The translations under genes and the position numbers were made by a program. Positions 49,821 to 59,055 of a stretch of DNA of 64,000 nucleotides are shown here, piece after piece. Position 1 is the first letter of the stretch. Each line of letters starts with the position of its first letter. The notes under the pieces are model-generated. The model worked only from the letters and a program-made list of their open reading frames with translations. It had not been told where the DNA came from and did no database searches. The DNA comes from CAZCTO01 sp964501725 (GTDB lineage Bacteria > Bacillota > Clostridia > Saccharofermentanales > Saccharofermentanaceae). The DNA lies in NCBI GenBank assembly GCA_964501725.1, contig CAZCTO010000003.1, positions 62,001-126,000 on the forward strand, given 5' to 3'.

Positions 49821-50675
49821 GTGATTACGGTAGATAATGTTTTTCTTAAGTATCCGGCGGCGAAAGAAGATACCATAAACGGTATTTCTTTTGAGGTTCG
49901 GGAAGGTGAAATTTTCGGGTTTCTCGGCCCGTCCGGCGCCGGAAAAAGCACCTTGCAGAAGATTCTTACAGGCGTCCTTCGCGGTTATCGGGGCAGTGTG
50001 TCGGTGCTCGGCACGGAAGTGAAGCACCGCAGTAATACATATTACGAGGATATCGGCGTCGATTTTGAATTCCCGAATTTCTACGGGAAATGCTCGGCGC
50101 TCGAAAACCTGAACTTTTTCTCTTCGCTCTACAGCCGCAAGCCTCTCCCCGCAATGGAACTGCTTGAGAAGGTCGGCCTCCGGGACGATGCCGGGAAAAG
50201 AGTCTCCGAATATTCCAAAGGCATGAAGATGCGGCTTGGTTTTGTCCGCGCATTGCTTCATGACCCGAAGCTCCTTTTTTTGGATGAGCCGACGAGCGGC
50301 CTCGATCCGGCAAGCGCCCGGACGATGAAGAACATGATTCTTGAAGAGAAGCAAAAAGGCAAGACCATTATTCTTACCACACATAACATGCACGATGCCG
50401 AGGAGCTCTGTGACCGCGTCGCTTTTGTGGTGGAAGGGAAGGTGGAGGCGATGGATACGCCGGAGGCCTTCCGGATGCAGACCGTCGATACGAAGGTGCT
50501 CTTCACATATGGGAAAGGTGATGATACGGTCGAGCGCGTAACGCCGCTTCGCGACCTTAGAACCGACAGCGCCTTCCAAAACGCCCTCTCTGCGGGAACC
50601 CTCCGAAGCATTCACACGAAGGAGCAAACTCTTGAGGATGTATTCATCGCGTTGACGGGCAGGTGTCTGACATGA
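49821..50675 (+). CDS. ABC-2 type exporter ATP-binding protein
   Basis: A 284-residue ATPase. Walker A GPSGAGKST, signature SEYSKGMKMRLG (a K in place of the usual GGQ, as in drug/antibiotic exporter ATPases), Walker B LLFLDEPTSGLDP and LTTHNMHDAEEL are clear. The start is a GTG at 49821 with GGAGG eight bases upstream. Four bases separate it from the TetR gene; its stop overlaps the first permease by ATGA. Probably exports a drug, lipid or peptide sensed by the TetR protein. Confidence 0.95.
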   Translation: MITVDNVFLKYPAAKEDTINGISFEVREGEIFGFLGPSGAGKSTLQKILTGVLRGYRGSVSVLGTEVKHRSNTYYEDIGVDFEFPNFYGKCSALENLNFFSSLYSRKPLPAMELLEKVGLRDDAGKRVSEYSKGMKMRLGFVRALLHDPKLLFLDEPTSGLDPASARTMKNMILEEKQKGKTIILTTHNMHDAEELCDRVAFVVEGKVEAMDTPEAFRMQTVDTKVLFTYGKGDDTVERVTPLRDLRTDSAFQNALSAGTLRSIHTKEQTLEDVFIALTGRCLT

Positions 50676-51364
50676 AACTTTTAGCAGCCATTCAAAACGA
50701 CATCCGCTTCCAAATGCGTTACGGATTTTATTTCCTGTATGCATTTTTGACGATCCTCTATTCGTTAGTGCTGATCTTCGTACCCGATCAGTTCCGGCAG
50801 ATCGTATCCTTCATTGTGATCGTCTCTGATCCGGCAATGGTGGGGTTCTTTTTCATCGGCGCGATCTGGCTTCTTGAAAAAAGCGAAGGGGTTCAGAAAT
50901 TTTTTGTTGTTTCGCCTCTCAAGTCGCTGGAATATATTCTCGCAAAGGCCGTTTCACTGGCGGTGATCTCGACGGTTTCTACGCTTGTGCTGCTCATCGT
51001 CGCCGGTAAAGACCCGGTCTCGTTTCTGCTCATTGTGCCGGGCGTTTTCGCCGGATCGGCGATATTTACCATCATCGGACTCCTCGCGGCGACCTATGCC
51101 AAAACCGTTAACCAGTACCTCATCATCAGCATTCCGGCAGAAATGTTCATCACCCTGCCGATCGTTCTTTACGCGTTCAAGCTGAAGATCCCCGGGCTGA
51201 CGCTTCTCCCGGGAACACTACTGTGGAAATTGATCAGCGAGCGCAATAGCGCGGAAACCGCGCTCGTATTCATAGGCATTGCGGCATGGATCTTCGTCGC
51301 GGCAGGGATTGCCGTGCTCCGCATCCCCCGCGCGCTGTCGGAAGAAGGAGGCGGAAACACATGA
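50672..51364 (+). CDS. ABC-2 exporter permease, first subunit
   Basis: A 230-residue membrane protein with six helices. It lacks enzymatic motifs. The middle (VVSPLKSLEYILAKAVSLAV) is the conserved cytoplasmic loop of ABC-2 permeases. ATG at 50672 overlaps the ATPase stop (ATGA), preferred over a GTG at 50663. It overlaps the second permease in the same way, so the two probably form a heterodimer. Confidence 0.88.
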   Translation: MKLLAAIQNDIRFQMRYGFYFLYAFLTILYSLVLIFVPDQFRQIVSFIVIVSDPAMVGFFFIGAIWLLEKSEGVQKFFVVSPLKSLEYILAKAVSLAVISTVSTLVLLIVAGKDPVSFLLIVPGVFAGSAIFTIIGLLAATYAKTVNQYLIISIPAEMFITLPIVLYAFKLKIPGLTLLPGTLLWKLISERNSAETALVFIGIAAWIFVAAGIAVLRIPRALSEEGGGNT

Positions 51365-52071
51365 GAAGAACATGGATACTACTGAAGATGGGTCTCCGGC
51401 AACTTTTGACCGACGGCATGCTGGTTATGCTTCTTTTAGCGCCGCTCCTGATCGGTCTGGTTTTCCGGTTCGGCATACCGGTTCTCAATACCCTGCTCAC
51501 CGAAAAACTGGATTTTTCCCTGCTGCCCTGGTACCCGCTGATCGACGCGTTTATGATTATGTTGACGCCGTGTATGATTGGCATGGCGGGCGCTTTTCTC
51601 ATCCTGGACGAATGTGACGAGGGAACCGCAATATATTATCGGATTACTCCGACGGAAGGCCCCTTCTATCTGGCGGCTCGTATCGGAATTCCTATGGTTT
51701 GGGGCGCGGCCACCTCTGTCGCTACGGTCCTGATTTTCGGGATATCGGGAATGCCCCTGCTTCAGATTCTGGCCGGATCATTGATGTCCGCACTCGCCGG
51801 AACCTTCGTTGCGATGATGGTGGTTTCTCTTGCCGGAAATAAGGTCGAAGGACTTGCCGTTTCCAAACTCTCCGGAATCATTTTTGCAGGAATGTTTGTT
51901 GCCTGGTTTGCGCCGGCGCCCTATAAATACACGTCGGCCTTTCTCCCGAGTTTCTGGCTCGGTGAAGTGCTGAAAAACGGGGTGAACCTGCTCCCGGTGG
52001 TTCTGGGAATTGTTGTCTGTGTGATCTGGATCGCGGGTTTTTCGGGGAAGTTTATGAGGAGAATACACTAG
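51361..52071 (+). CDS. ABC-2 exporter permease, second subunit
   Basis: A 236-residue membrane protein with six helices; its loop DECDEGTAIYYRITPTEGPF matches the ABC-2 pattern seen in the first permease. The ATG at 51361 overlaps the preceding stop (ATGA) and has AGGAGG upstream. Last gene of the TetR-ATPase-permease-permease operon. Confidence 0.88.
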   Translation: MRRTWILLKMGLRQLLTDGMLVMLLLAPLLIGLVFRFGIPVLNTLLTEKLDFSLLPWYPLIDAFMIMLTPCMIGMAGAFLILDECDEGTAIYYRITPTEGPFYLAARIGIPMVWGAATSVATVLIFGISGMPLLQILAGSLMSALAGTFVAMMVVSLAGNKVEGLAVSKLSGIIFAGMFVAWFAPAPYKYTSAFLPSFWLGEVLKNGVNLLPVVLGIVVCVIWIAGFSGKFMRRIH

Positions 52072-52195
52072 TCATCGACATCAATCGGTTTCACATCGGA
52101 CATACAGGCATTATTTCAGGCACGTCGATAACATGCTAGAATAAATTTAGAGACGATAATCCTCGCGGACGCGCTGCTTCATGAAGGAGTCCCAT

Positions 52196-52570
52196 ATGGC
52201 AGAACATGAATATGCATCGATCGACGAATACATTTCACAATTTCCGGAGGAGACGCAGCAGATTCTTTTGCGAATCAGACAGGTAATCCGCGAAGCGGCG
52301 CCTGCGGCTGAGGAAAAGATCAGTTATCAGATGCCGACGTTCTATTTGAACGGAAATCTGGTGCATTTTGCTGCATTCAAAAATCATATCGGACTATATC
52401 CGGCACCTTCTGGCATATCGGAGTTCTGTGATGAATTGTCCGTCTATAAAGGCGCGAAGGGCTCCGTTCGCTTTCCTTTGAACGCGCCCATACCCTATGA
52501 GTTGATCAAGAGAATCGTTGAGTTTCGGGTCAAAGAAAATATCAAAAATCCGGTCGGAAAGAAGAAATGA
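52196..52570 (+). CDS. DUF1801 (YdhG-like) family protein
   Basis: A 124-residue protein of the iron-chaperone-like DUF1801 family: SIDEYISQFPEETQQILLRI at the start, EKISYQMPTFYLNGNLVHFA in the middle, HIGLYPAPSGI, and KGSVRFPLNAPIPYELIKRI near the end. ATG at 52196 is chosen for AAGGAG six bases upstream. Function uncertain; family members resemble frataxin-like and phage-lysozyme-inhibitor folds. A frameshifted DUF4256 gene follows at once. Confidence 0.88.
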   Translation: MAEHEYASIDEYISQFPEETQQILLRIRQVIREAAPAAEEKISYQMPTFYLNGNLVHFAAFKNHIGLYPAPSGISEFCDELSVYKGAKGSVRFPLNAPIPYELIKRIVEFRVKENIKNPVGKKK

Positions 52571-52600
52571 ACGCAAGGCTAATACCGGGAGGGTAAAGTT

Positions 52601-53142
52601 ATGGGTAGCGAAAAACAAGAAATCATCGGATTATTGAAAGCCCGTTTCGAAAAAAATATGAACCGTCACCCGGGCCTCCGATGGGAGGATGTCCTTCGAA
52701 AAATAACACTGAAGCCGGAGAAACTAGGGTCACTCCTTAAGATGGAAGAATCCGAGGTGAGCCGGATGTCGTATCCTATAACGCCGAATCGGACGAGTAT
52801 TTGTTTTTCGATTGCGCGGCGGAGAGTCCGAAAGGAAGAAGGAATGTCTGTTATGACCGGGAAGCGCTGGAGGGGCGTAAAGAATACAAGCCTAGGGAAA
52901 GCGCGATGGATATGGCAAATGAAATGGGTATTGAGTTGCTGACGGAAAAACAATACCGGGCACTTCAAGAGTTGGGAGTTTTTAACATCAAGACATCCAG
53001 TTGGATCAAAACGCCCGAGCGTATTCGAAATCTCGGGGGAGCCCTGTTTTGCGACCGGCGCTACGATACGGTTTTCACATACCATAACGGCGCGGAATCC
53101 TATTACGGGGTCAGAGGTTTTCGAGGGGTCTTGAAAGTGTGA
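52601..53142 (+). pseudogene. DUF4256 family gene with a single-base frameshift
   Basis: Reading frame 1 (52601 on) gives LKARFEKNMNRHPGLRWEDV and LGSLLKMEES; then the family sequence continues in another frame from about 52757, with GEPDVVSYNAESDEYLFFDC, AAESPKGRRNVCYDREALEG, TSSWIKTPERIRNLGGALFC and YHNGAESYYGVRGFRG to a stop at 53142. One missing G near 52754 (TCCGAGG instead of TCCGGAGG) accounts for it and would restore a Ser-Gly-Gly-Glu-Pro run. The rest is intact, so this is either a recent mutation or a sequencing error. Confidence 0.9.
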
Positions 53143-53496
53143 AGCAAAAGTCAGACGAAAAAAACCGGAGATTGTTTACAGAATAATCATTTCAAGCAAA
53201 TGCTAACAAAATCTCTGCAATTCAGGCATAATCGACAAGTCAGTTTTTCAAAAAATATGCACCTCTTCAACTGACAAACAGTGCCCGACGGATTCAAATT
53301 CAGCCGGCGCTTTTCGGAAAAGTTCATGAGAAAATCACAATAACTCTCTGCATATCCGGGCACATAGCGGACGGATTCCTTTTCATGAGACAATTCAAAT
53401 GGTAAAATAATTGTGAGAAAAGCAAGAAGTGCCTTTCTGCTGTATTCATTAATGATGTTCGGGGAATGTGCACATGGGGAAAGGTTGGACGTCCTT
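53143..53496. other. Gap between the DUF4256 remnant and the Ig-like protein
   Basis: No gene is supported here. TTTTCA and TAAAAT, 17 bases apart near 53381-53408, could be a weak promoter for the following gene; an open frame on the minus strand has no ribosome binding site or recognisable sequence. Confidence 0.5.
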
Positions 53497-54924
53497 ATGA
53501 AAAAATACATGTTCATTCTGATTGCTTTAATTCTTCTTCTGGCGATCTCTTTTCCGGCATTGGCATTACCGCTCGGTGCTCCGGTGGCTCCGGTAATAGA
53601 GGAGATCGATCCGGTATTTGCAGCGCGGAATTCGGTAACAACACTCTCGATTACCGCGACAGTCTCCGACGGCGGAACGATGGAATATCAATGGTACGAG
53701 ACCCATGACGGGACTCTGCCAAGCATCATGGCAATTATCGGGCAGGAGGCGTCGACGTTCACCTGTGACACCAGCACCTCGGGCACCCGGTATTATGTGT
53801 GCATGGTGACCAATACCATTGGCAGTGAATTGACACGTCAGTACAGTAATGTAATTGCCGTGACTGTTTATGAGCCGGTACCCATGATCACATACAATTC
53901 GACCAACATTGAACTTGATGAACTCGAGTCCTTTAACCTGACGGCCGAGATTCAACTGAAGCCAAAGGATATCGGAACGTTAACATACAAGTGGTATAAG
54001 AACAGCACCAACTATATCGGAACAGGCACCTTGATCCCGGGAGAAACTTCCAAAAACCTTCTTCTCACCGGAACCGGCACGGCCGGAACAGTATACTATT
54101 ACTGCATCGTCCGTAATGACTTCCTGGGTGTAGTCTATGAAATGAATGCAGAAGACATGTACATAGTCAAAGTTAAAAACACCGGAATTGCGCATGTCCA
54201 TACTTTCAGCGAATGGATGGCTACCACATTACCGACATGCCTGGAACCCGGCATTAACACCCGGGAATGCGAGTGCGGTGTAACCGAACGTGAAGAAATT
54301 CCGGCATTGGGACACGCTTTCGGAGAATGGACCGCCGATCCGACGGATCCCTTGAAGGAGATCAGAACATGTACTAACACGGGCTGCGATGTGATAGAAT
54401 CCCGCGACATTGCTCTTCCCCCTGTTGCCGGTGCGCGTCTCATGATTACATCTCCCGAGCCGGGGCAACCGGTCGCAGCAGCATGGACCATCCAAACTCC
54501 GGACAGCAAGTGCGTTATCGATGAGACCCTTTCATATTGGGAGGTCAAATCCAAAGAACCCTCCGGAGAATGGAACCTGCCGGGCGACCCGGATGTTTTT
54601 GAGGGAGAAAGAGTGTACCGGGCGGTTGTTATCTTGCGTGCGGAAAGCGGTTATATCTTCGATTCGTCGACAGAAATCACCGTTAACGGGAATGCGCTGA
54701 AAACGGAGCGGATCGGAACGGATCAGCTGAAGGTTATTTTCGAATTTCCGATGACCGCAGCGGATGAGGTCATCGATGAAGAAAAGGAAAGCCCGTCCAA
54801 GTCGAGCTCGATGTGGGTTTGGGTTGTTATCGGCGTGGTTATTGCCGGCGCTGTTGCCGGTGGGACGGTGCTTATACTCAGAGTCTTAAAGAAGAGTAAG
54901 CCGGTCGGAAAAGAGGAGCTGTGA
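53497..54924 (+). CDS. Membrane-anchored surface protein with Ig-like domains
   Basis: About 475 residues, starting with a signal peptide MKKYMFILIALILLLAISFP (cleavage near ALA). Two Ig-like segments follow, each with a W-Y and C pattern (MEYQWYETHDG ... TRYYVCMVTN; LTYKWYKNSTN ... VYYYCIVRND). Then come two Cys-containing elements of the clostridial HxF-W / C-PG-R-C-CG / IPALGH type (HTFSEW to IPALGHAFGEW and the CTNTGC part), a further beta domain and a C-terminal membrane helix (WVWVVIGVVIAGAVAGGTVL) with a basic tail. Probably displayed on the cell surface, ligand unknown. The start before the signal peptide has only a weak ribosome binding site. Confidence 0.75.
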   Translation: MKKYMFILIALILLLAISFPALALPLGAPVAPVIEEIDPVFAARNSVTTLSITATVSDGGTMEYQWYETHDGTLPSIMAIIGQEASTFTCDTSTSGTRYYVCMVTNTIGSELTRQYSNVIAVTVYEPVPMITYNSTNIELDELESFNLTAEIQLKPKDIGTLTYKWYKNSTNYIGTGTLIPGETSKNLLLTGTGTAGTVYYYCIVRNDFLGVVYEMNAEDMYIVKVKNTGIAHVHTFSEWMATTLPTCLEPGINTRECECGVTEREEIPALGHAFGEWTADPTDPLKEIRTCTNTGCDVIESRDIALPPVAGARLMITSPEPGQPVAAAWTIQTPDSKCVIDETLSYWEVKSKEPSGEWNLPGDPDVFEGERVYRAVVILRAESGYIFDSSTEITVNGNALKTERIGTDQLKVIFEFPMTAADEVIDEEKESPSKSSSMWVWVVIGVVIAGAVAGGTVLILRVLKKSKPVGKEEL

Positions 54925-55030
54925 GTCCGAAAAGACGGAACAGAATCCGGTACTTAAGGCTTTTCGCCTGAATTCTTGCACGGATACCCATGATTGAGAT
55001 TCTGGCAATAAACGTGACGGAGGTATCGAA

Positions 55031-55672
55031 ATGAGCTCGAAAAATTCATTGGGTCCAAGGCTTATTATCATTCTTCTCATTATTCTGATTGGATTTCCCG
55101 TGGCTTTTTATTTTATGAATCAGAAGGCCTTTAATTATCGAATGAATGGCACGGAAGTAACAGCGACGGTTATCCTCGTGGATACGAAGATAGTCCGCGG
55201 GACAGAACGGAAGACCGTCACGGTCACTTATGAGAATAAAAACGGTGAGTTAATCACGGCCAAAGCAATTAACCCCGGCGATGTCGATGAAAATGATACT
55301 ATTGTCGGGAAAGTGGTGCCCGAAAAGCCGGAGGAGGTTTATCTCGAACCTTCGGTGAGGATGACAATCCTTGTTTACAGTATTGTGGGCCTGATTTATG
55401 TAGCCGCACTGGTTATCCTGATTGCGCTGATTTTCGGACGTAATACAGGCAAGAGAATGGAAAAGGAAGGGAAAATCGCTGAGGCATTTATTGTCCGGCG
55501 CGAATTAGTGGAAGGCATTCTGTTTGTGGACCTGGAATTTAAGGACGATAAGGGTGTTATTCGCCATGGATCCTGCAGAGTCCCGGAATATATTGACACG
55601 AACAATCGTATATGTACGATAAGATATCTTCCGAAATCAACTGATAAAGCAATTTGCGAAATGAGCATGTAA
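55031..55672 (+). CDS. DUF3592-like membrane protein
   Basis: A 213-residue protein with membrane helices at about 11-29 and 112-136, and beta-rich soluble parts after each. The first soluble part (EVTATVILVDTKIVRGTERK, TVTYENKNGELITAKA) has the DUF3592 appearance; the last (AEAFIVRRELVEGILFVDLE) repeats the pattern, suggesting an internal duplication. ATG is preceded by ACGGAGG. Function unknown. Confidence 0.65.
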   Translation: MSSKNSLGPRLIIILLIILIGFPVAFYFMNQKAFNYRMNGTEVTATVILVDTKIVRGTERKTVTVTYENKNGELITAKAINPGDVDENDTIVGKVVPEKPEEVYLEPSVRMTILVYSIVGLIYVAALVILIALIFGRNTGKRMEKEGKIAEAFIVRRELVEGILFVDLEFKDDKGVIRHGSCRVPEYIDTNNRICTIRYLPKSTDKAICEMSM

Positions 55673-55780
55673 GCGGGCTTGCATGTTGTATTGCGTCCGT
55701 CATGGTCGTTTTGGCTTTTCTCCGGAGGATTGGCCAATCAGCCGGGGGCGGTTTTCGAGCAGAAATTGGGGGTATGACTG

Positions 55781-55795
55781 ACGGGGTTACCCCGT
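55781..55795. repeat. 15-base palindrome between convergent genes
   Basis: ACGGGGTTACCCCGT is a perfect palindrome around a central T and is followed by TGTT. It may act as a weak terminator for the converging DUF3592-like and peptidase E genes. The rest of 55673-55852 shows nothing clear. Confidence 0.35.
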
Positions 55796-55852
55796 TGTTC
55801 CCGGAGGTTTTGAAGTAGTCGAGTGCCGTTAAGAAACACCTGTGGTATTTAC

Positions 55853-56470
55853 TCAGATTGACATAATTTGATGCCCGTTCTCATCGACAATAATGGCCTG
55901 CTTATTGTTAAACGGAACGAGCGGCAGCGCATTGCCATAGTCCCGGACTACCTTATTACCGGCTTTTATAAACGGGAAATTTTTGTAATGAGGTAAGGGG
56001 TAGAAATCCAGTATTGAGAGTGACGCAAAATCCGGGAGTTCGGGCGCCGTGCGGCAGTCATCCATCGCTTTTACATATTCGATATCAGGGGCCAAAATCA
56101 CCGATCCGGCGGATTCACCGATGTACAATTTGCCGCTGTTGATGTGGTCGATAATCAATTGATCCGCACCTGATTTCTTGAGTTCCTGAAGAAGAAAAAA
56201 AGTATTTCCGCCGGATATATAGACGACATCGGCGGCCTTTAGGATTCGGGACACTTCTGTTCCCGGAGCCGTGGATACTTCCAACTCGTTTACTGTCAGA
56301 CCGATCTGCGAGAGTAACTTCTTTCCGTCTTTTACATAGAAATTGATTGCTTCATGCCGGGCAGCGGTCGGAATGAACGCAACCCTTTTTCCGGCAAGTG
56401 ATTCTCCGGCATATTTCTCGAAAAGAGGACGAACTCCACTGAAAAGGGACGACAGAAATATACGCTTCAT
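55853..56470 (-). CDS. pepE: Peptidase E-like serine peptidase (family S51)
   Basis: A 205-residue protein of the class-I glutamine amidotransferase-like fold. The nucleophile is Ser120 in YIGESAGSVIL; ISGGNTFFLLQEL and the His in PLPHYKNF complete the family pattern. Peptidase E cleaves Asp-X dipeptides; the catalytic acid cannot be assigned with certainty. ATG at 56470 has GGAGG seven bases upstream. Confidence 0.9.
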   Translation of the reverse strand: MKRIFLSSLFSGVRPLFEKYAGESLAGKRVAFIPTAARHEAINFYVKDGKKLLSQIGLTVNELEVSTAPGTEVSRILKAADVVYISGGNTFFLLQELKKSGADQLIIDHINSGKLYIGESAGSVILAPDIEYVKAMDDCRTAPELPDFASLSILDFYPLPHYKNFPFIKAGNKVVRDYGNALPLVPFNNKQAIIVDENGHQIMSI

Positions 56471-56527
56471 GGCAGGGACCTCCGTATGCATTGATTGTTT
56501 TCCTTCAAAACGATTCGATGATCGCAG

Positions 56528-58168
56528 TCACAGATCGGCTTTCTTTTGATACAGCGTAAAATATAAAGTTACATTTTTTATTATATGTTCTTTTTTATCG
56601 ATAATCTTATAGGCAGGGTTAATTTTTGAAAAATCATAATTGAACGTTTCATCAGTCCAACTGATGATGATATAGTCAGGAAGTCCGTCCCGGATGTATC
56701 CGAGTTGAGTCTGAATCAATGACGGATAAGTCGACTGATTGATCGGCGGTGCGTAAAAGAAACGCAGACTCGGAATCGTCTCGGTCAGCTGGTAAAATCC
56801 ATAATCCCCGCAGTTAAAAAGCAAAATTGCAGGCTCGGAGTCTTCGTGCGTGACTTCCCAACTTGAAAGGATTTCCCCGGAAATAAATTCCGCACCTGTC
56901 TTCCCGGCGCGCAACCATCGGGTTTCGGACCATGAACCGTTACTGATCAGAATCAAAAGAACACAAATTATAACGATGAACCACTTTCGAATCGAAAAAC
57001 GATGACCCGGGTCCGGGTTCTTCTGCACGAAAACAGATTGCATGCATGCAACAATTGCAATCTCGGACAGTCCTACAAAACTGAGGAGCGGAATAAATAA
57101 ATACGGATATGGACGACTGGTGGCAAACGCGGTTACAAAAAGCACAAGAAAACCGAAGAACAAAGCAACTTGCCCGGTAATCCGGAAATAATTCCGACCT
57201 TTTATAAAGCAGATCGCTCCGGCGCAAAAGCACAGCACGGACACCAAATTCATGGAAAGAACCATCCCGGCAGCGCTTATGAAGGAAAAGGTCTGATGGA
57301 TGTTGCCTGACCGCCCGGCATATAAAAGGTTAAATTCAATATATACTTGCCAAAAACTCGAAAAACTCTTTGTTACACCCAAATAGATGATACATGGAGC
57401 GGCAGCCAAAAAGAATCCGCCCAACACTCGGACAATGGCTTTCCCCAGCCCCTTATAATCGCGCGACGGGATAAAGGAAACCAGCAAGAAAAAGGTAATT
57501 GCTGCAGGCAGAAGCATGAGGTTAATTTTTACCAAAGCGGCAATACCGACCATTAGTCCGAGTCGAAAATAGCCGGGTTTGCTTTTTAATGCGTCGGAAC
57601 TTTGCGGTACAATATAAAAGCGAATCAGCTCATACAATGCACCCGAAAAGACCGGTAACATCAATTCTTCGACCGACCCGCCGCCATTTCTGTATGTTGA
57701 TTGGTTCAAAAGGATAAAAAGAAATCCCAGTCCGATGTATAGAGAAGGATAAGGATTCAGGAAAAGTCTTGACGTACGGTAAAGAAAGTAAAGAGTGAGG
57801 GATAATGTAACACATTGAAGAAGAAACATCCCGGTCATGGAAAAGAAAAAAGTCGGGAATGAAGAGAAGACGAGGAGAGTCAGATACAGAAGAGGACCTT
57901 TGTGGTCGAAAATGTCACGGTACAGGACAGCCCCTTTTCGAATGGCCCGGGTAACATCCATGTAAATATTGGGATCAACCCAGTCCTGATATATGAAAGC
58001 GGGCGAGTTGCGCGTGCAAAGAAAAAGAAGAAGAACGGCTGAAACGAGCAATGTGGTCAAATAAAAGGCATCTTTTTTCCCGTAGCCGACAATCACTATT
58101 TCATGTTTTTTCCCGGCATAGGAGAAAATTCCGCGGTTGCGGTCTTTAAGATTGCCTTTTGTAATCAT
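56528..58168 (-). CDS. GT-C type glycosyltransferase (family 39-like)
   Basis: A membrane protein of about 546 residues with about ten helices. The first external loop contains DWVDPNIYMDVTRAIRKGAV, then YRDIFDHKGPLLY, the acidic motifs expected of GT-C enzymes that use lipid-linked sugars. The C-terminal domain is soluble and extracytoplasmic. The first ATG in the frame is at 58168; an in-frame TTG lies 13 codons upstream, and no strong ribosome binding site is seen. Likely decorates a surface protein or polymer. Confidence 0.75.
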   Translation of the reverse strand: MITKGNLKDRNRGIFSYAGKKHEIVIVGYGKKDAFYLTTLLVSAVLLLFLCTRNSPAFIYQDWVDPNIYMDVTRAIRKGAVLYRDIFDHKGPLLYLTLLVFSSFPTFFFSMTGMFLLQCVTLSLTLYFLYRTSRLFLNPYPSLYIGLGFLFILLNQSTYRNGGGSVEELMLPVFSGALYELIRFYIVPQSSDALKSKPGYFRLGLMVGIAALVKINLMLLPAAITFFLLVSFIPSRDYKGLGKAIVRVLGGFFLAAAPCIIYLGVTKSFSSFWQVYIEFNLLYAGRSGNIHQTFSFISAAGMVLSMNLVSVLCFCAGAICFIKGRNYFRITGQVALFFGFLVLFVTAFATSRPYPYLFIPLLSFVGLSEIAIVACMQSVFVQKNPDPGHRFSIRKWFIVIICVLLILISNGSWSETRWLRAGKTGAEFISGEILSSWEVTHEDSEPAILLFNCGDYGFYQLTETIPSLRFFYAPPINQSTYPSLIQTQLGYIRDGLPDYIIISWTDETFNYDFSKINPAYKIIDKKEHIIKNVTLYFTLYQKKADL

Positions 58169-58500
58169 GATTAGTGACCACTGACCTTTCAATTGATAAA
58201 AAAACAAGTTAAGATCAATCGACTGTTCCGGAAATTGGGTCGAAAGGATCTGATATAGACCATTACGGGCAGCAAAACTTCTTATTCATAATGGTTTGAT
58301 TATACTTGAAATATCGATTCTGTGCTTAAGGTGTATGACGCCGCTAAACACTTCCGGTGCATTTCTCCGGTTTCTCTAAGCTTGCATGGAGGCGGACCTC
58401 ATCCACATTCATAAAATCGAGCCCTATGTCAATAATTCGTGTAACCTTTTTCTCTTTCCGTTATCCAATAGATAAGAGCATAAACAAGAGGAGATACTTA
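58169..58500. other. Divergent promoter region between the GT-C gene and the ECF sigma gene
   Basis: The 332 bases hold no gene. On the minus strand TATAAT lies near 58309, without a good -35. On plus TGTAACC at about 58438 and CGTTAT about 12 bases later look like an ECF promoter, but the spacing is too short for a firm call. Confidence 0.4.
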
Positions 58501-59055
58501 ATGGCGGAGTTCCAGGAGATTTATACATCGTACGCCCGCCGGGTCTACCGTTTTTTGCTCGGGCTTACGGGTAATCCGGCTGAGGCGGAGGAGCTTACGC
58601 AGCAAACATTTTATCTGGCGTTCCGGCATATCGGAAAATTCGAAGGGCGCAGCAGCCTTTACACATGGCTTTGTCAGATCGGGAAAAACGCCTGGTTTCG
58701 TGAGTGCCGACGGCTCAAGCGGTTTTCGGGGGAAAGCATTGAGACTCTTGCCGGGTTATCGGAAACGTCGGACGCGACGCGGATGTCCGGCGTAAACGCA
58801 AACTTGATGCCGGAAATGTCCGGATCGATCGAAAGCAACCTTATTAAACAAGAAGAACATCACCGCGCTGTAAAGAAATTGACCTTGCTGTCACAACCGT
58901 ACCGGGATGTGGTGATTCTGCGAATTTACGGAGAATTGCCGTATTCTGAAATCGCGGCACTTTTCGGGAAGTCGGAGAGTTGGGGCAAGGTCACTTTTTT
59001 CAGAGGCAAGGAAAAGCTCCGGAAAATGATGGAGGATGAAGATGATACCGTGTGA
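58501..59055 (+). CDS. ECF-type RNA polymerase sigma factor
   Basis: A 184-residue sigma-70 family protein with region 2 (FQEIYTSYARRVYRFLLGLT, AEELTQQTFYLAFRHIGKFE) and region 4 (LTLLSQPYRDVVILRIYGEL, YSEIAALFGKSESWGKVTFF). ATG at 58501 has GAGGAG eight bases upstream; the longer open frame before it is unlikely to be translated. The gene overlaps the anti-sigma gene by 14 bases, the usual paired arrangement. Confidence 0.93.
   Translation: MAEFQEIYTSYARRVYRFLLGLTGNPAEAEELTQQTFYLAFRHIGKFEGRSSLYTWLCQIGKNAWFRECRRLKRFSGESIETLAGLSETSDATRMSGVNANLMPEMSGSIESNLIKQEEHHRAVKKLTLLSQPYRDVVILRIYGELPYSEIAALFGKSESWGKVTFFRGKEKLRKMMEDEDDTV

Noticed and set aside
49137..50744. 535-residue open frame on the minus strand
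   Set aside because: It is antisense to the TetR and ABC genes, which have clear motifs, and its translation is rich in His and Arg with no recognisable domain.
53187..53516. 109-residue gene on the minus strand
   Set aside because: It overlaps the start of the Ig-like protein gene, has no ribosome binding site and its translation shows no domain.
58430..58470. ECF-type autoregulatory promoter (TGTAACC ... CGTTAT)
   Set aside because: The spacing of about 12-13 bases is too short for a usual ECF promoter of about 16; not called.
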